Below are positions 7,931-17,542 of a stretch of DNA of 64,000 nt, piece by piece. The stretch spans positions 1 to 64,000 of the forward strand of contig JBJDYU010000013.1 of the NCBI GenBank assembly GCA_051867615.1. Reading direction: 5' to 3'. The DNA comes from RGIG5472 sp051867615 (lineage in GTDB: Bacteria > Bacillota > Clostridia > Oscillospirales > Oscillospiraceae). The translations under genes were made by a program, and so were the position numbers. The stretch's first letter is position 1, and every line of letters starts with the position of its first letter. The notes beneath the pieces were generated by a model. That model saw only the letters and a list, made by a program, of their open reading frames with translations. It was not told the DNA's origin and did no database searches.

Positions 7931-7960
7931 GGAGCGGCGGGGCCTGTGGCCCCGCCGCTC
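7931..7960. terminator. Hairpin between convergent copA and ABC permease genes
   Basis: A perfect 13-bp stem (GAGCGGCGGGGCC) with a TGT loop, 20 nt after the copA stop. The T-tracts are short on both sides (TCATTTCAT forward, CCTTTTGCCGTTT reverse), so it may serve both converging transcripts weakly. Confidence 0.7.
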
Positions 7961-7986
7961 TCATTTCATGCTCTCCGCGCAGCGTT

Positions 7987-8772
7987 TCAGCGGATATCCT
8001 TTTTACTGTATTTCCAGTAGGCCGCCGCCACGCCCAGCAGCGCGTACAGCATACCGAGGCCCACCAGTACCGCATCCAGACTGCCGTTTTCCACGATGTC
8101 CGCCCCCTCCGTATAGGCAAAGGGCGTCACATACTGCAGAAATTCCGCGCTTTCGGAGATATTGGCGATGATGCTGAGAAAATACATCACGGCGGCAAGG
8201 CCCAGCCCCACGCCGAGACCGCCCCGGCGCAGGAAGGCCGAAATGCCGAAGCAGACGCCCGCCAGCTCCACCTGCATAAGGAAGTAGGCCAGGTGCATCA
8301 GCGCCAGCTCCTTCCAGGGCAGCTCCTCTCCGATGGCGGCGACGGAGGCGATGGCGAGGCCGAACACCAGGGCGTTCAGCAGCACGATCTGGAGCAGCAC
8401 CGCCGCCAGCTTCCCGGTGATGACGCGCCAGCGGCTGACGGGATGCGTCAGCAGGAATTCCGCCGTCCGGTCCTTTTCCTCCTTCGCCAGGGCGGAAACG
8501 GCGACGAGGGAGGCGAAGAACGCACCGCCCAGCCCCAGGATATTGCCGCACTCCACCGCGTAAAAGCCGGTGAGCGTACCGAAGCTGAGCCTATCCATGC
8601 CGAAGGCCGCCGAGAAGGAACCCATGGAGGCGAACATCTCCGTCACGATGTCCATCTCGCCCTTCATCTCGGGAAAGAGGAAGATGCAGACCGCCATCAG
8701 AAAGCCGATGGAAACGGTCCAGACGGCGAGGGCCTTTCCGCCCTGCCGCAGCTCATGCCTGATGAGCGTCAT
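7987..8772 (-). CDS. ABC transporter permease (ABC-2 type)
   Basis: A 261-residue membrane protein with about six hydrophobic segments, resembling ABC-2 exporters of the drug/antibiotic class. The segment KEEKDRTAEFLLTHPVSR is typical of this group. ATG 8772 overlaps the stop of the ATPase gene (ATGA), so the two are translationally coupled and form one transporter. The substrate is unknown; the linked TetR regulator suggests a xenobiotic or cell-envelope compound. Confidence 0.88.
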   Translation of the reverse strand: MTLIRHELRQGGKALAVWTVSIGFLMAVCIFLFPEMKGEMDIVTEMFASMGSFSAAFGMDRLSFGTLTGFYAVECGNILGLGGAFFASLVAVSALAKEEKDRTAEFLLTHPVSRWRVITGKLAAVLLQIVLLNALVFGLAIASVAAIGEELPWKELALMHLAYFLMQVELAGVCFGISAFLRRGGLGVGLGLAAVMYFLSIIANISESAEFLQYVTPFAYTEGADIVENGSLDAVLVGLGMLYALLGVAAAYWKYSKKDIR

Positions 8773-9650
8773 TTTGCTTCGCCCCCTTCCGTATAGTAAT
8801 GGAGGAAGATTTCCTCCAGATCCGGCTCCGCCACGGAGAGGTCCGTCACCTGCCCCTGCGAGAGGCACCGCACCAGCTCGTCCATGCCACCGCCATAGAG
8901 GAAGCTCACGCCGCCGTCCAGCTCCTGCCGGTCCCGCACGTCCGCCAGCCGCCCGATATCCACGCTGCCGTGGACGGTGACGCGCTTGGCGCTGGTGCGG
9001 GAAAGCGCCTCCACGCTGTCGCAGGCGATGAGCCTGCCCTCGCGGATGATGGCCGCCCGCCGACAGTGGCGCTGGATCTCCGAAAGCACATGGCTGGAGA
9101 GAAACACAGTGGCCCCCGCCTGGTTGCGCTCCCGCAGAATGGCGAAGAACTCCCGCTGCATCAGCGGGTCGAGACCGCTGGTGGGCTCATCCAGCACCAA
9201 AAGCTCCGGCTCGTGCTGCAAAGCGCATACGATGGCAGCCTTCTTGCGGTTGCCGAAGGACAGCTCCTCCACCCTGCGGCCGGTATCCAGCTGCAGCCTG
9301 TCGCAGAGGCGCTTCGCCTCGGCGCCGCAGTCGCGCCTGCGCAGGTCCGCCGAGAGCTTCAGCACGTCCCGCACCCGCATACCGGCGTAAAACGCGGCCT
9401 CGGAGGGCAGATATCCCACGCGCTGCAAAATGTGCTGTTTGTCCTTTACGATGTCCCGGCCCAAAACCGACGCGCTGCCGCCGCTGGGAGAGATCAGCCC
9501 CAGCAGCGTGCGGATGGTAGTGCTTTTGCCCGCCCCGTTGGGGCCGATGAAGCCGAAGAATTCGCCCTCCGCCACGGTCAGGTTCAGGTCGATGACGCCC
9601 CGGGCCTTGCCGTAATACTTGGTAAGGCCCTCTGTTCTGATGGCGTCCAT
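8769..9650 (-). CDS. ABC transporter ATP-binding protein
   Basis: A 293-residue ATPase. Walker A is GPNGAGKST (36-44), the signature is LSFGN (130-134) in place of the usual LSGGQ, and Walker B is LVLDEP (151-156) followed by TSGLDPL. Its C-terminal 80 residues follow the pattern of CcmA-like exporters. ATG 9650 was preferred to a GTG two codons upstream because AAAGGAGG sits 7 nt before the ATG but adjacent to the GTG. It lies between the TetR gene and the permease in a three-gene unit. Confidence 0.93.
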   Translation of the reverse strand: MDAIRTEGLTKYYGKARGVIDLNLTVAEGEFFGFIGPNGAGKSTTIRTLLGLISPSGGSASVLGRDIVKDKQHILQRVGYLPSEAAFYAGMRVRDVLKLSADLRRRDCGAEAKRLCDRLQLDTGRRVEELSFGNRKKAAIVCALQHEPELLVLDEPTSGLDPLMQREFFAILRERNQAGATVFLSSHVLSEIQRHCRRAAIIREGRLIACDSVEALSRTSAKRVTVHGSVDIGRLADVRDRQELDGGVSFLYGGGMDELVRCLSQGQVTDLSVAEPDLEEIFLHYYTEGGEAK

Positions 9651-9652
9651 AC

Positions 9653-10267
9653 TCACTCCTCCTTTCTCAGATAGACCGACTTCCAGAATGCCAGCATTCT
9701 GGTGAAATCCTGTTCCATTTTCTCCACATCCACGTCCCCACGCTGCACCATTTCCCAGAGATAGCCCTCGGAGGCCCAGTACATATCCCGGTACATCATT
9801 TCGATATCCAGTCCCGGCACGAACTGCGCCGGGTCCAGATTCAGCAGGGTGGAACTGGCCTTGAAGGAAAAATATTTCTGATAGCTCGCCTGAATGGCGG
9901 CGCAGATCTCCGGGTCCTTTTCGTAGAAGGCCCGGATGGTGAAAAAAGCCATATGGGGATACTGCCGGGTGATCTCCATCTTGGCCCGCATCCCCCGCTC
10001 CATGCTCTCGAACAGGTCCTTCTGGGCGTAGCAGTCGTATTTCTTCAGGTGTTCAATGGTGATCTGCGCGCACTTTTCCCAGAGGAACAGGTACAGCTCC
10101 TTCTTGTTGCGAAAGTAGTGGAACAGCAGGGACTTGCTGATGCCCGCCGCGTCCGCGATCTCGCTCATGGGGCTTTTCTTGTAGGAGTTCTGGGAGAACA
10201 CCCGGTAGCCCGCGTTCAGGATCGCCTGCTGCTTTTCCGCCGGGAGGGAGAAGAATTTTTCATTCAT
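9653..10267 (-). CDS. TetR/AcrR-family transcriptional regulator
   Basis: A 204-residue one-component repressor. The N-terminal helix-turn-helix covers about 10-55 (AILNAGYRVFSQNSY, then MSEIADAAGISKSLLFHYF), and the rest is an alpha-helical ligand domain. ATG 10267 is chosen for its GGAGG 8 nt upstream. It is the first gene of the ABC exporter operon, whose promoter holds matching half-sites (10281-10320), so it probably represses itself and the transporter until a ligand binds. Confidence 0.9.
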   Translation of the reverse strand: MNEKFFSLPAEKQQAILNAGYRVFSQNSYKKSPMSEIADAAGISKSLLFHYFRNKKELYLFLWEKCAQITIEHLKKYDCYAQKDLFESMERGMRAKMEITRQYPHMAFFTIRAFYEKDPEICAAIQASYQKYFSFKASSTLLNLDPAQFVPGLDIEMMYRDMYWASEGYLWEMVQRGDVDVEKMEQDFTRMLAFWKSVYLRKEE

Positions 10268-10280
10268 AGCGCCGCCTCCG

Positions 10281-10320
10281 TTAACCGCTTCGGTCAAATA
10301 CCATTATACTTCGTTGACCG
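10281..10320 (-). promoter_or_regulatory. TetR-ABC operon promoter with operator half-sites
   Basis: A perfect TATAAT (10303-10308 on the reverse strand) lies between inverted arms CGGTCAA (10291-10297) and TTGACCG (10314-10320). A third related half-site, TTAACCG (10281-10287), forms a second, tighter near-palindrome with the first arm. No good -35 is seen. Self-repression by the first gene is inferred. Confidence 0.65.
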
Positions 10321-10369
10321 TTTTTGAGAAGACCCCTCCTGAAAAATAATTGCCGCAGCACCGGCGCGC

Positions 10370-10398
10370 AAAAAAGATCCGGGCCTTAGCCCGGATGC
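10370..10398 (-). terminator. Terminator of the M16-lgt-folD operon
   Basis: On the reverse strand ATCCGGGC and its complement form a stem around TAA, followed by CTTTTTTG. It lies about 30 bp after the folD stop. Confidence 0.88.
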
Positions 10399-10424
10399 TT
10401 TTCTTCTTTATGTCGCCGCGCCGG

Positions 10425-11270
10425 TCATTCCAGGCCCTGGTGCCTCTTGGACGCGGAGAGAATGTTCCGCATGAGCATGGCCCGGGTCATGGGGCCCACG
10501 CCGCCGGGCACGGGGGTGATATAGGAGGCCTTCTTCTCCACCTCGTCGAACACCACGTCGCCGGTGAAGGAGCCGGTCTCCGGGTCGCGGTTCATGGCCA
10601 CGTCGATGACCACCGCGCCCTCCTTCACCATGTCGCCGGTGATGAGGTTGCGCTGGCCCGCCGCCACCACCAGCACGTCCGCCTGACGGGTCATAGCCGC
10701 CAGATCCTTCGTCTTACTGTGGCAGAAGATGACCGTGGCGTGCTCCCGCAGCATGAGCAGGCCCATGGGCTTGCCCACAATATTGCTGCGGCCCACCATG
10801 ACGCAGGTCTTGCCGGTGAGGCTGATGCCATTGGCGCGGAACATCTCCATGATGCCGCCGGGGGTGCAGGGCCAGAGGTAGGGCTCGCCCACGATCATAC
10901 GGCCCACGTTCTCGGGATGGAAGGCGTCCACGTCCTTGTCCGGACGGATGGCTTCCAGCACGCGGCGCTCGTTGATGCCCGCGGGCAGGGGCAGCTGCAC
11001 CAGAATGCCGTCGGTAAGGGGATCGTTGTTCAGGCGCTCGATCAGCGCCAGCAGCTCCTCCTCGCCGCAGTCGTCCATGCGATAGGTCTGACCGGAGAAG
11101 CCGCACTGCACGCAGTCCTTCTCCTTGTTGCGGACATAGACCTGGCTGGCGGGGTCTTCGCCCACCAGGATCACCGCGAGACCCGGTCTGCGCCGCAGCG
11201 ACGCCGCCTCGTTCTTGATCTGCATACGCATCTCCTGCGCCAGCTTCTTTCCGTCGATCAAAATTGCCAT
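10425..11270 (-). CDS. folD: Bifunctional methylenetetrahydrofolate dehydrogenase/cyclohydrolase
   Basis: A 281-residue cytoplasmic enzyme that oxidises 5,10-methylene-THF and hydrolyses 5,10-methenyl-THF to 10-formyl-THF, feeding purine synthesis. Visible are YVRNK (45-49, with the catalytic Lys), QLPLP (92-96), the dinucleotide-binding GRSNIVGKPMG (160-170) and a C-terminal PVPGGVGPMT. Length matches the family. It starts 29 nt after lgt and is last in its operon. Confidence 0.97.
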   Translation of the reverse strand: MAILIDGKKLAQEMRMQIKNEAASLRRRPGLAVILVGEDPASQVYVRNKEKDCVQCGFSGQTYRMDDCGEEELLALIERLNNDPLTDGILVQLPLPAGINERRVLEAIRPDKDVDAFHPENVGRMIVGEPYLWPCTPGGIMEMFRANGISLTGKTCVMVGRSNIVGKPMGLLMLREHATVIFCHSKTKDLAAMTRQADVLVVAAGQRNLITGDMVKEGAVVIDVAMNRDPETGSFTGDVVFDEVEKKASYITPVPGGVGPMTRAMLMRNILSASKRHQGLE

Positions 11271-11299
11271 CAGGTTCTCTCCTTTTCCTCTGTATCTTT

Positions 11300-12301
11300 T
11301 TATTCGGTATCTTTATCTTCCGCTTGCGCCGCATCGTCCGCGGCGCCGTCAACACAGTCCAAAGGCTCTCCTTCGTCCGGCGAGCCCGGCTCTGCCGCAG
11401 CGGCGCTCTCCGCCGCGAGCCTTGCCTTCTGCCGCACCAGCATCTGCTCCGGGTCGCAGGGCCGCAGCTTCAGGTGGTACAGCAGCATACAGGCGGAAAG
11501 GCACACCAGCGCCACGCTCAGCGCCTGCGAGACGCGGATGGGCTGGCCGAACAGCGTCCAGTCAAAGAGGTACAGGCTGTCCGACCGGAGGCCCTCCACC
11601 CAGGTGCGGCCCACGCCGTACCAGAGGAAGTAAAACCAGGTGTTCTCGCCGTCGAAGCGGCGGCCTTTGGACACCACGAACACGAGCAGCGCCAGGCCCA
11701 GCAGGTTCCACAGGCTCTCATACAGGAAGGTGGGATGCACCTCGATATACTGATAGGCGGAGACCCAGAGCCGCATCCGCCAGGGCAGCGTGGTCTCCGC
11801 GCCGAAGGCCTCCCGGTTCATGAAGTTGCCCCAGCGGCCCACGGCCTGTCCGATGAGCAGGCCCATGACGCACAGGTCCGTCATGGCCCCCATGGGGATC
11901 TTCCTTTTCCGGCAGAACAGAAACGCCACCAGCATACAGGCGATGATGGTGCCGTATATGGCGAGGCCGCCGTCCCACAGCGCCACCATCTTTCCGAAGT
12001 TGGGGCTGCCGTCCGCGTTCTGGAAGCGGGAGTAGTAGAAGATGACATAGTACAGCCGCGCTCCCACGATGCCCGCGGGGATCTCCCAGATGATCATGTC
12101 GTACACGTCATCCTCCGTCAGGCCGTACCGCGCCGCCCGTTTGGAGCAGAACAGCAGCGCCAGCAGCAATCCCGCCGCGATGAGGATCCCGTACCAGTAG
12201 ACGTGCTTCTCCCCGATGGAGAAGCAGACGGGCGAGGCGGTGAACTCCCAGTCCCCAAAGAGGCCGGGGAAGCTGATGGGCATATTCTTCAGTGCCGTCA
12301 A
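11300..12301 (-). CDS. lgt: Prolipoprotein diacylglyceryl transferase
   Basis: A 333-residue polytopic membrane enzyme that transfers diacylglycerol from phosphatidylglycerol to the lipobox cysteine of prolipoproteins. The signature GRWGNFMNREAFG (155-167) is intact, including the essential Arg and Asn. In the upstream loop (WDGGLAIYG, 109-117) a Tyr stands where E. coli has the essential His103. The C-terminal ~45 residues are an acidic Ala/Glu-rich tail. The start is taken as TTG 12301, with GGATGTGA upstream; ATG 12283 is the alternative. It is cotranscribed with the M16 pair and folD. Confidence 0.93.
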   Translation of the reverse strand: MTALKNMPISFPGLFGDWEFTASPVCFSIGEKHVYWYGILIAAGLLLALLFCSKRAARYGLTEDDVYDMIIWEIPAGIVGARLYYVIFYYSRFQNADGSPNFGKMVALWDGGLAIYGTIIACMLVAFLFCRKRKIPMGAMTDLCVMGLLIGQAVGRWGNFMNREAFGAETTLPWRMRLWVSAYQYIEVHPTFLYESLWNLLGLALLVFVVSKGRRFDGENTWFYFLWYGVGRTWVEGLRSDSLYLFDWTLFGQPIRVSQALSVALVCLSACMLLYHLKLRPCDPEQMLVRQKARLAAESAAAAEPGSPDEGEPLDCVDGAADDAAQAEDKDTE

Positions 12302-12351
12302 TGCTTGTCACATCCTTTTTCGCTGAAACTCATTTCTTCCGGCGGCCGCTC

Positions 12352-13629
12352 TCAGGCGCTCTCCGCCGGGCAGATCACGGACAGGGCGCAGCGCTCCTCC
12401 GTGAGATTCTCCTCAATAAACCGCCGCACGTCTTCCACCGTGATGCCGCGGTACAGCTCCGCGAAACGGTAGGCGTCGTAGCCGCGGAAATACCCCTCCG
12501 TCAGCAGCAGGGCGATGTTTTCAAAGGAGTTGAAGCCCCGGAGGGTCTCGCCGTAATTCCCCCGGAGGATCTTCTGAAAGCGCTCGCTGTCCACGCCCTC
12601 CTTAACCACACGCCGCGCCTCCTGCAAAATGGCGTCGCGCACCGCGCGGGGGGCCTTGCTGTCGCCCCCGGCGTAGAGCACGGCGGAGCCGCTGAGGATA
12701 TCAAACCCTCCGCCGAAGCCGGCGTTGATGAGCCCCTCGGTATAGAGGCGGTTGAACAGCGGGCTGGAATCTCCGAGAAGGATGTCGCAGGCAAGCTCCC
12801 CTACGAGAGACTCCCGCAGCTCCGCCTCGCCCTCCTGCGGCGGGCAGCACTTGAAGCCCACGAGAAAGCTGGGCTGCGAGACCTCCATGCAGCGGCTGCG
12901 CTCCCGCTCCGCCGCGCAGGGCGGCTCCTCGCCGCCATAGTCCCGCTCCGCCGCCTCGCCGCCGCGCTCCGGCAGCACTTCCCGGGCGATGGCGCAGATG
13001 CGCTCCGGCTCCACGGCGCCCACCACCACGAGGATCATGTTGGAGGGGGTGTAGAACATACGGTGGCAGTCGTACAGCGTCTCCGCCGTGATGCGGGCGA
13101 TGCTCTCCACCGAGCCCGCCACGGGCACCCGCACGGGATGACTCTGATACAAACACTGCATCAGCTGCTCATAGACCTGCCACTCGGGGTTATCCTCCAC
13201 CATACGGATCTCCTGTCCGATGATGCCCCGCTCCTTCTCCACGCTCTCCTCCGTGAAATACGGAACGGAGACGAAGGACAGCAGGATGCGCAGGTTCTCC
13301 TCGAAATGCTCGGTGGAATCGAAGTAATAGGCCGTCATGGCGTTGGAGGTGAAGGCGTTGGGTTCGGCCCCGTTCTTCGCCAGCTCCTGCATGGCGTTGC
13401 CCTCCTCCGTGTCAAACATCTTATGCTCGAGATAGTGGGCGATGCCGGCGGGCGTGTCCATGAATTCTCCGCCGATGCGAAAGCGCATATCCATGCCGCC
13501 GTAGCGGGTGGCAAACAAAGCGTAGGACTTGGCGTAGCCCTCTTTCGGCACCACCGCCACCTGCAGGCCGTTGGGAAGCGTCTCGCGGTAGACCGTCTCC
13601 CCGATCTCAGGGTATATGTCCTTTCTCAT
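12352..13629 (-). CDS. M16-family zinc metallopeptidase (catalytic subunit, YmfH-like)
   Basis: A 425-residue insulinase-type peptidase. The inverted zinc motif HYLEH (65-69) and the downstream ESVEKERGIIGQEI glutamates are present, so this is the active partner. ATG 13629 has an AAGGAGG site and follows the previous stop by 2 nt. Like B. subtilis YmfF-YmfH, it is paired with a second M16 protein lacking the zinc motif, suggesting a heterodimer. The substrate is unknown; peptide processing is a family-based guess. Confidence 0.92.
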   Translation of the reverse strand: MRKDIYPEIGETVYRETLPNGLQVAVVPKEGYAKSYALFATRYGGMDMRFRIGGEFMDTPAGIAHYLEHKMFDTEEGNAMQELAKNGAEPNAFTSNAMTAYYFDSTEHFEENLRILLSFVSVPYFTEESVEKERGIIGQEIRMVEDNPEWQVYEQLMQCLYQSHPVRVPVAGSVESIARITAETLYDCHRMFYTPSNMILVVVGAVEPERICAIAREVLPERGGEAAERDYGGEEPPCAAERERSRCMEVSQPSFLVGFKCCPPQEGEAELRESLVGELACDILLGDSSPLFNRLYTEGLINAGFGGGFDILSGSAVLYAGGDSKAPRAVRDAILQEARRVVKEGVDSERFQKILRGNYGETLRGFNSFENIALLLTEGYFRGYDAYRFAELYRGITVEDVRRFIEENLTEERCALSVICPAESA

Positions 13630-13631
13630 GC

Positions 13632-14888
13632 TCACGCCTCCTTCCCGGTGAGGAAATACACCGTGTCCAGGCGCACGGTCTGTGCCGCGGCCATGATGCG
13701 TTCCTTCGTCGCCGCCTCCAGGGCGGACAGGTACTCCTCCAGCGTCGCGTCCGTGCCGCCGGCGCTCTCGCCGAGGGTGAAATCCTCCAGCCGGCTCTGG
13801 GAGTCGGCCATGGTGAGGAAGGCGTTGCGCATGGTGCTGCGGGCGCCGGGCAGCTCCCACTCCTCCAGCTCGAAGCGCTGCACCGCCTCCAGCTGCGCCA
13901 TGATCTCGTCATAGGCCCGCTGGAAGTTCTGGAATTCCACGCCGGAGGACACGGTGACCAGGCCCTTGCTCCGGTGATAGCCGGAGGAGGCGTAGTAGCA
14001 GAGCGAGAGCTTCTCCCGCACGTTCATAAAGAGCTTCGAATTGGAGGAACCGCCAAAGAGGGTGTTCGCCAGGATCATGGCGGGCACGTCCTCCGCCGTG
14101 CAGGAAAAGCCCATGGCGAGCTTTCCCTGGGTCACGTCCATACGCTCGGTGATGCGCCGCACCTCCGCTCGCGGCGCGTGGGGCAGCACCGGCGGCAGCG
14201 TCAGCAGCGCCGCGCGCGGGAGCGCTCGCAGGGCATGGCGCAGCGCCGCCTCCACCCTTTCCCGTGGAGCGCTGCCGCAGTAAAACAGCTCAAGGGGCGC
14301 GGTCTGCAGCACCTCCTGCCAGCGGGCAAGCAGCCCCTCCGGCGTTACGGCCTCCACCGCTTCCTCCTCCCGGGAAAGGCCGTAAGGCTCTCCCGCGCAA
14401 AGCTCCTGCATCAGGCGGAAATCCGCCCACTCTTTCTTATTGTTGATGCGGCTGCGGATGGCGTCCAGCAGGTTGTCCTTTTCCTGGCGCACATAGTCCG
14501 GGCGGAACACGCCGTTTTCCCGCGCCGGGCGCAGCAGCAGCTCGCCCAGCAGCTCCGCCACCGGCTCCAGCAGCTTCTCCCCGCCGGGGGTGTAGGCGTC
14601 GTCGATGAAGCTCGCCACGAAGCCGAAGCAGCAGCGCTCCGACTTGCGGCGGAAGGCCGGGCTGATCTGCGCGCCGTACAGCAGGTCCAGCGCTTCGCTG
14701 ACCTGCTTCATGTCCGGATAGCGCTCGCAGCCCCGGCGCAGCACCGCGCCCAGCAGCGAATCCGCCTCCAGCGTCTCCTTTTGCAGCGGCAGCACGAAAT
14801 TCGCGCTGAGCATCCCGGTCTTGAATTTCCCCGAGGGCAGATAGCTCAGCCGCACGCCCTGCGCCAGCTGCGTCCGAATCAGTTCCAT
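13632..14888 (-). CDS. M16-family peptidase-like protein, inactive partner (YmfF-like)
   Basis: A 418-residue M16-fold protein in which the HxxEH zinc motif is absent from the N-terminal domain, where MLSANFVLPL stands in the corresponding strand. The C-terminal half keeps the glycine-rich loop region (GGSSNSKLFMNVREKLSLCY) used for substrate binding in M16 heterodimers. It is first in a four-gene operon and separated by 2 nt from its catalytic partner. ATG 14888 has an AAGGAG site 8 nt upstream. A TATAAT (14928-14933, reverse) lies upstream with a poor -35. Confidence 0.9.
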   Translation of the reverse strand: MELIRTQLAQGVRLSYLPSGKFKTGMLSANFVLPLQKETLEADSLLGAVLRRGCERYPDMKQVSEALDLLYGAQISPAFRRKSERCCFGFVASFIDDAYTPGGEKLLEPVAELLGELLLRPARENGVFRPDYVRQEKDNLLDAIRSRINNKKEWADFRLMQELCAGEPYGLSREEEAVEAVTPEGLLARWQEVLQTAPLELFYCGSAPRERVEAALRHALRALPRAALLTLPPVLPHAPRAEVRRITERMDVTQGKLAMGFSCTAEDVPAMILANTLFGGSSNSKLFMNVREKLSLCYYASSGYHRSKGLVTVSSGVEFQNFQRAYDEIMAQLEAVQRFELEEWELPGARSTMRNAFLTMADSQSRLEDFTLGESAGGTDATLEEYLSALEAATKERIMAAAQTVRLDTVYFLTGKEA

Positions 14889-15038
14889 GCAAATCTCCTT
14901 CGTAAGTAAGCAGTCATATTTAGCTGTATTATACGCCGCCTTGCCCCGTTTTTCCATAGATATTTTATAAACAAGCCCCTCTTTCTCCGTTTCCGCCACA
15001 TATTTTCAAAATGCCGCCGGATTTTCGAGCAATTCTTA

Positions 15039-15100
15039 TTGACTTTTCGGAAAAAATCCTGTAAGATAGTTGTCGTTGTAAAGTGATTCAGCTTTACAAC
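15039..15100 (+). promoter_or_regulatory. Promoter and leader inverted repeat of the ylxM-ffh operon
   Basis: TTGACT (15039-15044), a 17-bp spacer and TAAGAT (15062-15067) form a sigma-A promoter. Just past the start lies a 9-bp inverted repeat, GTTGTAAAG (15075-15083) and CTTTACAAC (15092-15100), with an 8-nt spacer. A further GTAAAG is near 15107. It could be a protein operator or a leader hairpin; which one cannot be told by eye. Confidence 0.75.
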
Positions 15101-15123
15101 AAGACGGTAAAGGGGGCGTTTCC

Positions 15124-15489
15124 ATGAAAAATCAGACCTACCGCATGACCATGCTCTATGATTTTTACGGGGAGCTGCTCACCGACCGGCAGAAGGAATT
15201 TTACGACCTGTACTACAACAACGACCTTTCCCTCGCGGAGATCGCGGAGAATTACGGCATCTCCCGCCAGGGCGTGCGGGACGTTATCGTCCGGGCGGAG
15301 GGCATCCTCACCGAGATGGAGGACAAGACCGGCCTTGTCAAGCGCTTCCTCCATATGCGCCAGCATCTGGACCGCATCGAGGCCGCCGCCGGCGAGATCA
15401 GGCAGATCAACTACCGGCAGTATGAGAATCCGCGCATCGGCGACCTGGCCGAGCAGATCCTCAGCGCCGCCCAGTCTTTGAAGGAATGA
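15124..15489 (+). CDS. ylxM: UPF0122/YlxM DNA-binding protein of the signal recognition particle operon
   Basis: A 121-residue helix-turn-helix protein resembling the C-terminal part of sigma factors; the motif LAEIAENYGISRQGVRDVI is at about 37-55. YlxM is encoded before ffh in many Firmicutes and has been linked to SRP function. It ends 4 nt before ffh. The inverted repeat in its own leader may be its target, which is speculation. Confidence 0.95.
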   Translation: MKNQTYRMTMLYDFYGELLTDRQKEFYDLYYNNDLSLAEIAENYGISRQGVRDVIVRAEGILTEMEDKTGLVKRFLHMRQHLDRIEAAAGEIRQINYRQYENPRIGDLAEQILSAAQSLKE

Positions 15490-15493
15490 GAAC

Positions 15494-16873
<1,380 letters not shown>

Positions 16874-16946
16874 ACGGGTACATTAAGTGCAACGGCGCAT
16901 TTATTGTATATAAAGTATGATATATTAAATTTTGGAGGAACAAAAC

Positions 16947-17186
16947 ATGGTTAAGATCAGACTGAGAAGAATGGGCGCCAAGAAGGCTCCTTACTACCGC
17001 GTGGTCGTGGCTGACTCCCGCTTCCCCCGCGACGGCCGCTTCATCGAGGAGCTGGGCGTTTACAATCCCTGCGTCTCTCCCGCCGAGGTGAAGATCGACG
17101 CCGACCGCGCCCGCGAGTGGATCAAGTCCGGCGCGCAGCCCACCGACACCGTCCGCGCCCTGCTGAAGAAGGTCGACGTCCTTTAA
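16947..17186 (+). CDS. rpsP: 30S ribosomal protein S16
   Basis: A 79-residue ribosomal protein starting MVKIRLRRMGAKKAPYYR, the conserved S16 N-terminus. ATG 16947 was chosen over an upstream in-frame TTG because GGAGG stands 8 nt before it. The AT-rich 73-bp gap after ffh could hold an extra promoter, but no convincing -35/-10 pair was found. khpA follows after 17 nt. Confidence 0.98.
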   Translation: MVKIRLRRMGAKKAPYYRVVVADSRFPRDGRFIEELGVYNPCVSPAEVKIDADRAREWIKSGAQPTDTVRALLKKVDVL

Positions 17187-17203
17187 TCGCGGGGGAGCAG
17201 CTC

Positions 17204-17434
17204 ATGAAAGACTTGCTTCTCTACATCGCGCGAAACCTGGTAGAGAACCCTGACGCCGTCACCGTCACCGAGGTGCAGGGCGATCAGGAGCTGACGCTGG
17301 AGCTGCGTGTCGCCCCGGAGGACATGGGCAAGGTCATCGGCCGTCAGGGCCGCATTGCAAAAGAGATCCGGACGCTCATCCGTTCTTACGCCCAGCGCAC
17401 CGGCGTCAAGGTTTCCGTGGATATCGTAGACTGA
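17204..17434 (+). CDS. khpA: KH-domain RNA-binding protein
   Basis: A 76-residue single KH domain with the GxxG loop IGRQGR (45-50). KhpA (YlqC) pairs with KhpB/Jag and binds many RNAs in Firmicutes. It is encoded between rpsP and rimM in related genomes; here rimM has been split off by the lipoate operon. GGGGGAG precedes the start. Confidence 0.95.
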   Translation: MKDLLLYIARNLVENPDAVTVTEVQGDQELTLELRVAPEDMGKVIGRQGRIAKEIRTLIRSYAQRTGVKVSVDIVD

Positions 17435-17440
17435 AGATCG

Positions 17441-17478
17441 AAACAGCACGCGTCGAAAGCCGCGTGCTGTTCTCTTTC
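17441..17478 (+). terminator. Terminator after khpA
   Basis: An 11-bp stem (AACAGCACGCG and its complement) with an 8-nt loop, followed by TCTCTTT. Confidence 0.85.
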
Positions 17479-17494
17479 CGCCCTTCCGGCAAAA

Positions 17495-17535
17495 AGGAAG
17501 CGGCGGCTCCGGGTTTCCGGAGCCGCCGCGTTTTT
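17495..17535. terminator. Bidirectional terminator between khpA and the lipoate operon
   Basis: A 13-bp GC-rich stem (GCGGCGGCTCCGG and its complement) flanked by AAAAAGG on the left and GTTTTTCC on the right, so it can end transcription from both converging sides. Confidence 0.88.
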
Positions 17536-17542
17536 CCTTTTC

